Assembly: GCF_963576545.1 (NCBI RefSeq)
Contig: NW_026870439.1
Coordinates: forward strand, 62,001 to 126,000
DNA from: Limanda limanda
Lineage: Eukaryota > Chordata > Actinopteri > Pleuronectiformes > Pleuronectidae
DNA length: 64,000 bases
Direction: 5' to 3'
The first letter of the stretch is position 1; each line of letters starts with the position of its first letter. The notes below the pieces were generated by a model. It had not been told where the DNA came from and ran no database searches. It saw nothing but the letters and a program-made list of their open reading frames with translations. Positions 51,192-62,506 of this stretch are shown here, piece by piece. Made by a program: the position numbers and the translations under genes.

Positions 51192-54100
51192 GGAAACGGG
51201 GAGATAAGCGTTTTTTGGAAGCATTGATTAAGATTTCTGACTTTTCATCACATGTCAGCCCAAGTGTCAGAAAAGCGCTGGAAACATGGAGATAAGCCTT
51301 TTTTGGAAGAAATGGTCAAATTCTTGAATTTTTCATCACACATCATCCCAAATGTCACTAAACAGCTGGAAACGGGGAGATAAGCCGTTTTTGGAAGCAA
51401 TGGTTAACATTTTGACTTTTTCATCACATATCAGCTCCAGTGTCAGAAAAGCGCTGGAAACAGGGAGATATGCCTTTTTTTGGAAGAAATGGTTAAATTC
51501 TTGAATTTTTCATCACACATCATCCCAAATGTCACTAAACAGCTGGAAACCGGGAGATAAGCCTTTTTTGGAAGCATTGATTAAGATTTCTGATTTTTTC
51601 ATCACATGTCAGCCCAAGTGTCAGAAAAGCGCTGGAAACAGGGAGATAAGCCTTTTTTGGAAGAAATGGTCAAATTCTTGAATTTTTCATCACACATAAT
51701 CCCAAATGTCACTAAACAGCTGGAAACGGGGAGATAAGCCTTTTTTGGAAGCATTGATCAAGATTTCTGACTTTTTCATCACATGTCAGCCCAAGTGTCA
51801 GAAAAGCGCTGGAAACAGGGAGATAAGCCTTTTTTGGAAGAAATGGTTAAATTCTTGAATTTTTCATCACACATCATCCCCAATGTCACTAAACAGCTGG
51901 AAACGGGGAGATAAGCCGTTTTTGGAAGCAATGGTTAACATTTTGACTTTTTCATCACATATCAGCTCCAGTGTCAGAAAAGCGCTGGAAACAGGGAGAT
52001 ATGCCTTTTTTTGGAAGAAATGGTTAAATTCTTGAATTTTTCATCACACATCATCCCAAATGTCACTAAACAGCTGGAAACGGGGAGATAAGCCTTTTTG
52101 GAAGCAATGGTTAAGATTTCTGACTTTTTCATCACATGTCAGCCCAAGTGTCAGAAAAGCGCTGGAAACAGGGAGATAAGCCTTTTTTGGAAGAAATGGT
52201 TAAATTCTTGAATTTTTCATCACACATCATCCCAAATGTCACTAAACAGCTGGAAACGGGGAGATGAGCCTTTTTTGGAAGCGTTGATTAAGATTTCTGA
52301 CTTTTCATCACATGTCAGCCCAAGTGTCAGAAAAGCGCTGGAAACAGGGAGATAAGCCTTTTTTGGAAGAAATGGTCAAATTCTTGAATTTTTCATCACA
52401 CATCATCCCAAATGTCACTACACAGCTGGAAACGGGGAGATAAGCCGTTTTTGGAAGCAATGGTTAAGATTTCTGACTTTTTCATCACATGTCAGCCCAA
52501 GTGTCAGAAAAGCGCTGGAAACAGGGAGATAAGCCTATTTTGGAAGAAATGGTCAAATTCTTGAATTTTTCATCACACATCATCCCAAATGTCACTAAAC
52601 AGCTGGAAACGGGGAGATAAGTTTTTTTTGGAAGCAATGGTTAACATTTTGACTTTTTCATCACATATCAGCTCCAGTGTCAGAAAAGCGCTGGAAACAG
52701 GGAGATATGCCTTTTTTTGGAAGAAATGGTTAAATTCTTGAATTTTTCATCACACATCATCCCAAATGTCACTAAACAGCTGGAAAAGGGGAGATAAGCC
52801 TTTTTTGGAAGCATTGATTAAGATTTCTGACTTTTTCATCACATGTCAGCCCAAGTGTCAGAAAAGCGCTGGAAACAGGGAGATAAGCCTTTTTTGGAAG
52901 AAATGGTCAAATTCTTGAATTTTTCATCACACATCATCCCAAATGTCACTAAACAGCTGGAAACGGGGAGATAAGCCGTTTTTGGAAGCAATGGTTAACA
53001 TTTTGACTTTTTCATCACATATCAGCTCCAGTGTCAGAAAAGCGCTGGAAACAGGGAGATATGCCTTTTTTTGGAAGAAATGGTTAAATTCTTGAATTTT
53101 TCATCACATATCATCCCAAATGTCACTAAACAGCTGGAAACGGGGAGATAAGCCTTTTTTGGAAGCATTGATTAAGATTTCTGACTTTTTCATCACATGT
53201 CAGCCCAAGTGTCAGAAAAGCGCTGGAAACAGGGAGATAAGCCTTTTTTGGAAGAAATGGTTAAATTCTTGAATTTTTCATCACACATCATCCCAAATGT
53301 CACTAAACAGCTGGAAACGGGGAGATAAGCCGTTTTTGGAAGCAATGGTTAAGATTTCTGACTTTTTCATCACATGTCAGCCCAAGTGTCAGAAAAGCGC
53401 TGGAAACAGGGAGATAAGCCTTTTTTGGAAGAAATGGTCAAATTCTTGAATTTTTCATCACACATCATCCCAAATGTCACTAAACAGCTGGAAACGGGGA
53501 GATAAGCCGTTTTTGGAAGCAATGGTTAACATTTTGACTTTTTCATCACATATCAGCTCCAGTGTCAGAAAAGCGCTGGAAACAGGGAGATATGCCTTTT
53601 TTTGGAAGAAATGGTTAAATTCTTGAATTTTTCATCACACATCATCCCAAATGTCACTAAACAGCTGGAAACCGGGAGATAAGCCTTTTTTGGAAGCATT
53701 GATTAAGATTTCTGATTTTTTCATCACATGTCAGCCCAAGTGTCAGAAAAGCGCTGGAAACAGGGAGATAAGCCTTTTTTGGAAGAAATGGTCAAATTCT
53801 TGAATTTTTCATCACACATCATCCCCAATGTCACTAAACAGCTGGAAACGGGGAGATAAGCCGTTTTTGGAAGCAATGGTTAAGATTTCTGACTTTTTCA
53901 TCACATGTCAGCCCAAGTGTCAGAAAAGCGCTGGAAACAGGGAGATAAGCCTTTTTTGGAAGAAATGGTTAAATTCTTGAATTTTTCATCACACATCATC
54001 CCAAATGTCACTAAACAGCTGGAAACAGGGAGATAAGCCTTTTTTGGAAGCATTGATTAAGATTTCTGACTTTTTCATCACATGTCAGCCCAAGTGTCAG

Positions 54101-55082
54101 AAAAGCGCTGGAAACAGGGAGATAAGCCTTTTTTGGAAGAAATGGTTAAATTCTTGAATTTGTCATCACACATCATCCCAAATGTCACTAAACAGCTGGA
54201 AACGGGGAGATAAGCCGTTTTTGGAAGCAATGGTTAACATTTTGACTTTTTCATCACATATCAGCTCCAGTGTCAGAAAAGCGCTGGAAACAGGGAGATA
54301 TGCCTTTTTTTGGAAGAAATGGTTAAATTCTTGAATTTTTCATCACACATCATCCCAAATGTCACTAAACAGCTGGAAACGGGGAGATAAGCCTTTTTTG
54401 GAAGCATTGATTAAGATTTCTGACTTTTTCATCACATGTCAGCCCAAGTGTCAGAAAAGCGCTGGAAACAGGGAGATAAGCCTTTTTTGGAAGAAATGGT
54501 TAAATTCTTGAATTTTTCATCACACATCATCCCAAATGTCACTAAACAGCTGGAAACGGGGAGATAAGCCGTTTTTGGAAGCAATGGTTAAGATTTCTGA
54601 CTTTTTCATCACATATCAGTTCCAGTGTCAGAAAAGCGCTGGAAACAGGGAGATATGCCTTTTTTTGGAAGAAATGGTTAAATTCTTGAATTTTTCATCA
54701 CACATCATCCCAAATGTCACTAAACAGCTGGAAACGGGGAGATGAGCCTTTTTTGGAAGCGTTGATTAAGATTTCTGACTTTTCATCACATGTCAGCCCA
54801 AGTGTCAGAAAAGCGCTGGAAACAGGGAGATAAGCCTTTTTTGGAAGAAATGGTCAAATTCTTGAATTTTTCATCACACATCATCCCAAATGTCACTACA
54901 CAGCTGGAAACGGGGAGATAAGCCGTTTTTGGAAGCAATGGTTAACATTTTGACTTTTTCATCACATATCAGCTCCAGTGTCAGAAAAGCGCTGGAAACA
55001 GGGAGATATGCCTTTTTTTGGAAGAAATGGTTAAATTCTTGAATTTTTCATCACACATCATCCCAAATGTCACTAAACAGCT
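51192..55082 (+). repeat. HOR block, 22 dimers (3,891 bp)
   Basis: Order: a b c e b h' i j k l b o p b c h o* b o q i b. Identical in order to 46,594-50,661 without d. The c dimer just before the missing d has the private 'cacataatccc' (about 51,697). Copy-specific changes include cacatatcat near 53,109 and cagttccag at 54,620. Confidence 0.85.
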
Positions 55083-55612
55083 GGAAACGGGGAGATAAGC
55101 GTTTTCTGGAAGCATTGATTAAGATTTCTGACTTTTCATCACATGTCAGCCCAAGTGTCAGAAAAGCGCTGGAAACATGGAGATAAGCCTTTTTTGGAAG
55201 AAATGGTCAAATTCTTGAATTTTTCATCACACATCATCCCAAATGTCACTAAACAGCTGGAAACGGGGAGATAAGCCGTTTTTGGAAGCAATGGTTAACA
55301 TTTTGACTTTTTCATCACATATCAGCTCCAGTGTCAGAAAAGCGCTGGAAACAGGGAGATATGCCTTTTTTTGGAAGAAATGGTTAAATTCTTTAATTTT
55401 TCATCACACATCATCCCAAATGTCACTAAACAGCTGGAAACCGGGAGATAAGCCTTTTTTGGAAGCATTGATTAAGATTTCTGATTTTTTCATCACATGT
55501 CAGCCCAAGTGTCAGAAAAGCGCTGGAAACAGGGAGATAAGCCTTTTTTGGAAGAAATGGTCAAATTCTTGAATTTTTCATCACACATCATCCCAAATGT
55601 CACTAAACAGCT
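51192..55612 (+). repeat. Large tandem duplication, copy 2 (4,421 bp, 25 dimers)
   Basis: Second copy of 46,594-51,191. From the e dimer onward the offset is a constant 4,421 bp; before the missing d it is 4,598 bp. It ends after a b c, where it continues into d rather than another a, so the order downstream is canonical again. Confidence 0.9.
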
Positions 55613-57734
55613 GGAAACGGGGAGATAAGTTTTTTTTGGAAGCAATGGTTAACATTTTGACTTTTTCATCACATATCAGCTCCAGTGTCAGAAAAGCGCT
55701 GGAAACAGGGAGATATGCCTTTTTTTGGAAGAAATGGTTAAATTCTTGAATTTTTCATCACACAACATCCCAAATGTCACTAAACAGCTGGAAACGGGGA
55801 GATAAGCCTTTTTTGGAAGCATTGATTAAGATTTCTGACTTTTTCATCACATGTCAGCCCAAGTGTCAGAAAAGCGCTGGAAACAGGGAGATAAGCCTTT
55901 TTTGGAAGAAATGGTTAAATTCTTGAATTTTTCATCACACATCATCCCCAATGTCACTAAACAGCTGGAAACGGGGAGATAAGCCGTTTTTGGAAGCAAT
56001 GGTTAACATTTTGACTTTTTCATCACATATCAGCTCCAGTGTCAGAAAAGCGCTGGAAACAGGGAGATATGCCTTTTTTTGGAAGAAATGGTTAAATTCT
56101 TGAATTTTTCATCACACATCATCCCAAATGTCACTAAACAGCTGGAAACGGAGAGATAAGCCTTTTTGGAAGCATTTATTAAGACTTCTGACTTTTTCAT
56201 CACATGTCAGCCCAAGTGTCAGAAAAGCGCTGGAAACAGGGAGATAAGCCTTTTTTGGAAGAAATGGTCAAGTTCTTGAATTTTTCATCACACATCATCC
56301 CAAATGTCACTAAACAGCTGGAAACGGGGAGATAAGCCGTTTTTGGAAGCAATGGTTAAGATTTCTGACTTTTTCATCACATGTCAGCCCAAGTGTCAGA
56401 AAAGCGCTGGAAACAGGGAGATAAGCCTTTTTTGGAAGAAATGGTTAAATTCTTGAATTTTTCATCACACATCATCCCAAATGTCACTAAACAGCTGGAA
56501 ACGGGGAGATGAGCCTTTTTTGGAAGCATTGATTAAGATTTCTGACTTTTCATCACATGTCAGCCCAAGTGTCAGAAAAGCGCTGGAAACAGGGAGATAA
56601 GCCTTTTTTGGAAGAAATGGTCAAATTCTTGAATTTTTCATCACACATCATCCCAAATGTCACTACACAGCTGGAAACGGGGAGATAAGCCGTTTTTGGA
56701 AGCAATGGTTAAGATTTCTGACTTTTTCATCACATGTCAGCCCAAGTGTCAGAAAAGCGCTGGAAACAGGGAGATAAGCCTATTTTGGAAGAAATGGTCA
56801 AATTCTTGAATTTTTCATCACACATCATCCCAAATGTCACTAAACAGCTGGAAACGGGGAGATAAGTTTTTTTTGGAAGCAATGGTTAACATTTTGACTT
56901 TTTCATCACATATCAGCTCCAGTGTCAGAAAAGCGCTGGAAACAGGGAGATATGCCTTTTTTTGGAAGAAATGGTTAAATTCTTGAATTTTTCATCACAC
57001 ATCATTCCAAATGTCACTAAACAGCTGGAAAAGGGGAGATAAGCCTTTTTTGGAAGCATTGATTAAGATTTCTGACTTTTTCATCACATGTCAGCCCAAG
57101 TGTCAGAAAAGCGCTGGAAACAGGGAGATAAGCCTTTTTTGGAAGAAATGGTCAAATTCTTGAATTTTTCATCACACATCATCCCAAATGTCACTAAACA
57201 GCTGGAAACGGGGAGATAAGCCGTTTTTGGAAGCAATGGTTAACATTTTGACTTTTTCATCACATATCAGCTCCAGTGTCAGAAAAGCGCTGGAAACAGG
57301 GAGATATGCCTTTTTTTGGAAGAAATGGTTAAATTCTTGAATTTTTCATCACACATCATCCCAAATGTCACTAAACAGCTGGAAACGGGGAGATACGCCT
57401 TTTTTGGAAGCATTGATTAAGATTTCTGACTTTTTCATCACATGTCAGCCCAAGTGTCAGAAAAGCGCTGGAAACAGGGAGATAAGCCTTTTTTGGAAGA
57501 AATGGTCAAATTCTTGAATTTTTCATCACACATCATCCCAAATGTCACTAAACAGCTGGAAACGGGGAGATAAGCCTTTTTTGGAAGCATTGATAAAGAT
57601 TTCTGACTTTTTCATCACATGTCAGCCCAAGTGTCAGAAAAGCGCTGGAAACAGGGAGATAAGCCTTTTTTGGAAGAAATGGTTAAATTCTTGAATTTTT
57701 CATCACACATCATCCCAAATGTCACTAAACAGCT
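55083..57734 (+). repeat. Canonical HOR unit, 15 dimers (2,652 bp)
   Basis: Order: a b c d e b g h i j k l b n o, the same as 43,942-46,593. The first three dimers also belong to copy 2 of the large duplication. Variants include ctttaattt (G to T at 55,394), 'gatacgcc' in n (about 57,395) and 'gataaagat' in o (about 57,592). Confidence 0.88.
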
Positions 57735-60700
57735 GGAAACGGGGAGATAAGCGTTTTTTGGAAGCATTGATTAAGATTTCTGACTTTTCATCACATGTCA
57801 GCCCAAGTGTCAGAAAAGCGCTGGAAACATGGAGATAAGCCTTTTTTGGAAGAAATGGTCAAATTCTTGAATTTTTCATCACACATCATCCCAAATGTCA
57901 CTAAACAGCTGGAAACGGGGAGATAAGCCGTTTTTGGAAGCAATGGTTAACATTTTGACTTTTTCATCACATATCAGCTCCAGTGTCAGAAAAGCGCTGG
58001 AAACAGGGAGATATGCCTTTTTTTGGAAGAAATGGTTAAATTCTTGAATTTTTCATCACACATCATCCCAAATGTCACTAAACAGCTGGAAACCGGGAGA
58101 TAAGCCTTTTTTGGAAGCATTGATTAAGATTTCTGATTTTTTCATCACATGTCAGCCCAAGTGTCAGAAAAGCGCTGGAAACAGGGAGATAAGCCTTTTT
58201 TGGAAGAAATGGTTAAATTCTTGAATTTTTCATCACACATCATCCCCAATGTCACTAAACAGCTGGAAACGGGGAGATAAGCCGTTTTTGGAAGCAATGG
58301 TTAACATTTTGACTTTTTCATCACATATCAGCTCCAGTGTCAGAAAAGCGCTGGAAACAGGGAGATATGCCTTTTTTTGGAAGAAATGGTTAAATTCTTG
58401 AATTTTTCATCACACATCATCCCAAATGTCACTAAACAGCTGGAAACGGGGAGATAAGCCTTTTTGGAAGCATTGATTAAGATTTCTGACTTTTTCATCA
58501 CATGTCAGCCCAAGTGTCAGAAAAGCGCTGGAAACAGGGAGATAAGCCTTTTTTGGAAGAAATGGTCAAATTCTTGAATTTTTCATCACACATCATCCCA
58601 AATGTCACTAAACAGCTGGAAACGGGGAGATAAGCCGTTTTTGGAAGCAATGGTTAAGATTTCTGACTTTTTCATCACATGTCAGCCCAAGTGTCGGAAA
58701 AGCGCTGGAAACAGGGAGATAAGCCTTTTTTGGAAGAAATGGTTAAATTCTTGAATTTTTCATCACACATCATCCCAAATGTCACTAAACAGCTGGAAAC
58801 GGGGAGATGAGCCTTTTTTGGAAGCGTTGATTAAGATTTCTGACTTTTCATCACATGTCAGCCCAAGTGTCAGAAAAGCGCTGGAAACAGGGAGATAAGC
58901 CTTTTTTGGAAGAAATGGTCAAATTCTTGAATTTTTCATCACACATCATCCCAAATGTCACTACACAGCTGGAAACGGGGAGATAAGCCGTTTTTGGAAG
59001 CAATGGTTAAGATTTCTGACTTTTTCATCACATGTCAGCCCAAGTGTCAGAAAAGCGCTGGAAACAGGGAGATAAGCCTATTTTGGAAGAAATGGTCAAA
59101 TTCTTGAATTTTTCATCACACATCATCCCAAATGTCACTAAACAGCTGGAAACGGGGAGATAAGTTTTTTTTGGAAGCAATGGTTAAAATTTTGACTTTT
59201 TCATCACATTTCAGCTCCAGTGTCAGAAAAGCGCTGGAAACAGGGAGATATGCCTTTTTTTGGAAGAAATGGTTAAATTCTTGAATTTTTCATCACACAT
59301 CATCCCAAATGTCACTAAACAGCTGGAAAAGGGGAGATAAGCCTTTTTTGGAAGCATTGATTAAGATTTCTGACTTTTTCATCACATGTCAGCCCAAGTG
59401 TCAGAAAAGCGCTGGAAACAGGGAGATAAGCCTTTTTTGGAAGAAATGGTCAAATTCTTGAATTTTTCATCACACATCATCCCAAATGTCACTAAACAGC
59501 TGGAAACGGGGAGATAAGTTTTTTTTGGAAGCAATGGTTAACATTTTGACTTTTTCATCACATATCAGCTCCAGTGTCAGAAAAGCGCTGGAAACAGGGA
59601 GATATGCCTTTTTTTGGAAGAAATGGTTAAATTCTTGAATTTTTCATCACACATCATCCCAAATGTCACTAAACAGCTGGAAACGGGGAGATAAGCGTTT
59701 TTTGGAAGCAATGGTTAAGATTTCTGACTTTTTCATCACATGTCAGCCCAAGTGTCAGAAAAGCGCTGGAAACAGGGAGATAAGCCTTTTTTGGAAGAAA
59801 TGGTCAAATTCTTGAATTTTTCATCACACATCATCCCAAATGTCACTAAACAGCTGGAAACGGGGAGATAAGCCGTTTTTGGAAGCAATGGTTAACATTT
59901 TGACTTTTTCATCACATATCAGCTCCAGTGTCAGAAAAGCGCTGGAAACAGGGAGATATGCCTTTTTTTGGAAGAAATGGTTAAATTCTTGAATTTTTCA
60001 TCACACATCATCCCAAATGTCACTAAACAGCTGGAAACGGGGAGATAAGCCTTTTTTGGAAGCATTGATTAAGATTTCTGACTTTTTCATCACATGTCAG
60101 CCCAAGTGTCAGAAAAGCGCTGGAAACAGGGAGATAAGCCTTTTTTGGAAGAAATGGTCAAATTCTTGAATTTTTCATCACACATCATCCCAAATGTCAC
60201 TAAACAGCTGGAAACGGGGAGATAAGCCTTTTTTGGAAGCATTGATTAAGATTTCTGACTTTTTCATCACATGTCAGCCCAAGTGTCAGAAAAGCGCTGG
60301 AAACAGGGAGATAAGCCTTTTTTGGAAGAAATGGTTAAATTCTTGAATTTTTCATCACACATCATCCCAAATGTCACTAAACAGCTGGAAACGGGGAGAT
60401 AAGCGTTTTTTGGAAGCATTGATTAAGATTTCTGACTTTTCATCACATGTCAGCCCAAGTGTCAGAAAAGCGCTGGAAACAGGGAGATAAGCCTTTTTTG
60501 GAAGAAATGGTCAAATTCTTGAATTTTTCATCACACATCATCCCAAATGTCACTACACAGCTGGAAACGGGGAGATAAGCCGTTTTTGGAAGCAATGGTT
60601 AACATTTTGACTTTTTCATCACATATCAGCTCCAGTGTCAGAAAAGCGCTGGAAACAGGGAGATATGCCTTTTTTTGGAAGAAATGGTTAAATTCTTGAA

Positions 60701-60739
60701 TTTTTCATCACACATCATCCCAAATGTCACTAAACAGCT
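57735..60739 (+). repeat. HOR block, 17 dimers (3,005 bp)
   Basis: Order: a b c* b g' h i j k l k r b n o r' b. c* has the e-type B (gttaaattc, ccccaatg), a direct c/e fusion that skips d. k near 59,170 carries gttaaaattttg and catttcag, a linked pair also at 5,165-5,188. r' (60,387) has a gcgttttttgg A followed by a ctacacag B. Confidence 0.82.
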
Positions 60740-62506
60740 GGAAACGGGGAGATAAGCGTTTTCTGGAAGCATTGATTAAGATTTCTGACTTTTCATCACA
60801 TGTCAGCCCAAGTGTCAGAAAAGCGCTGGAAACATGGAGATAAGCCTTTTTTGGAAGAAATGGTCAAATTCTTGAATTTTTCATCACACATCATCCCAAA
60901 TGTCACTAAACAGCTGGAAACGGGGAGATAAGCCGTTTTTGGAAGCAATGGTTAACATTTTGACTTTTTCATCTCATATCAGCTCCAGTGTCAGAAAAGC
61001 GCTGGAAACAGGGAGATATGCCTTTTTTTGGAAGAAATGGTTAAATTCTTGAATTTTTCATCACACATCATCCCAAATGTCACTAAACAGCTGGAAACCG
61101 GGAGATAAGCCTTTTTTGGAAGCATTGATTAAGATTTCTGATTTTTTCATCACATGTCAGCCCAAGTGTCAGAAAAGCGCTGGAAACAGGGAGATAAGCC
61201 TTTTTTGGAAGAAATGGTCAAATTCTTGAATTTTTCATCACACATCATCCCAAATGTCACTAAACAGCTGGAAACGGGGAGATAAGTTTTTTTTGGAAGC
61301 AATGGTTAACATTTTGACTTTTTCATCACATATCAGCTCCAGTGTCAGAAAAGCGCTGGAAACAGGGAGATATGCCTTTTTTTGGAAGAAATGGTTAAAT
61401 TCTTGAATTTTTCATCACACAACATCCCAAATGTCACTAAACAGCTGGAAACGGGGAGATAAGCCTTTTTTGGAAGCATTGATTAAGATTTCTGACTTTT
61501 TCATCACATGTCAGCCCAAGTGTCAGAAAAGCGCTGGAAACAGGGAGATAAGCCTTTTTTGGAAGAAATGGTTAAATTCTTGAATTTTTCATCACACATC
61601 ATCCCCAATGTCACTAAACAGCTGGAAACGGGGAGATAAGCCGTTTTTGGAAGCAATGGTTAACATTTTGACTTTTTCATCACATATCAGCTCCAGTGTC
61701 AGAAAAGCGCTGGAAACAGGGAGATATGCCTTTTTTTGGAAGAAATGGTTAAATTCTTGAATTTTTCATCACACATCATCCCAAATGTCACTAAACAGCT
61801 GGAAACGGAGAGATAAGCCTTTTTGGAAGCATTTATTAAGACTTCTGACTTTTTCATCACATGTCAGCCCAAGTGTCAGAAAAGCGCTGGAAACAGGGAG
61901 ATAAGCCTTTTTTGGAAGAAATGGTCAAATTCTTGAATTTTTCATCACACATCATCCCAAATGTCACTAAACAGCTGGAAACGGGGAGATAAGCCGTTTT
62001 TGGAAGCATTGATTAAGATTTCTGACTTTTTCATCACATGTCAGCCCAAGTGTCAGAAAAGCGCTGGAAACAGGGAGATAAGCCTTTTTTGGAAGAAATG
62101 GTTAAATTCTTGAATTTTTCATCACACATCATCCCAAATGTCACTAAACAGCTGGAAACGGGGAGATAAGCGTTTTTTGGAAGCATTGATTAAGATTTCT
62201 GACTTTTCATCACATGTCAGCCCAAGTGTCAGAAAAGCGCTGGAAACAGGGAGATAAGCCTTTTTTGGAAGAAATGGTCAAATTCTTGAATTTTTCATCA
62301 CACATCATCCCAAATGTCACTACACAGCTGGAAACGGGGAGATAAGCCGTTTTTGGAAGCAATGGTTAACATTTTGACTTTTTCATCACATATCAGCTCC
62401 AGTGTCAGAAAAGCGCTGGAAACAGGGAGATATGCCTTTTTTTGGAAGAAATGGTTAAATTCTTGAATTTTTCATCACACATCATCCCAAATGTCACTAA
62501 ACAGCT
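60740..62506 (+). repeat. HOR block, 10 dimers (1,767 bp)
   Basis: Order: a b c d e b g t r' b. t is the hybrid dimer at 61,977 with gccgtttttggaagca joined to ttgattaag. Compared with the canonical unit, everything from i to o has been replaced. Confidence 0.85.
61977..62065 (+). repeat. Hybrid A monomer at an unequal-exchange join
   Basis: The first part (gccgtttttggaagca) is h-type and the rest (ttgattaagatttctgac) is n/o-type. The switch falls within 62,001-62,008, in ggaagca, which both parents share. Downstream a gttaaattc B and then r' follow, as after the o dimer at 60,210, so the parents were an h A and an o A. Confidence 0.88.

Noticed and set aside
60972..60976. Isolated single-base differences (for example catctcat near 60,972, gtcggaaa near 58,696, tgtaagaaa near 43,045)
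   Set aside because: Single private substitutions without a linked structural change; equally explained by mutation or consensus error, so not reported as findings.
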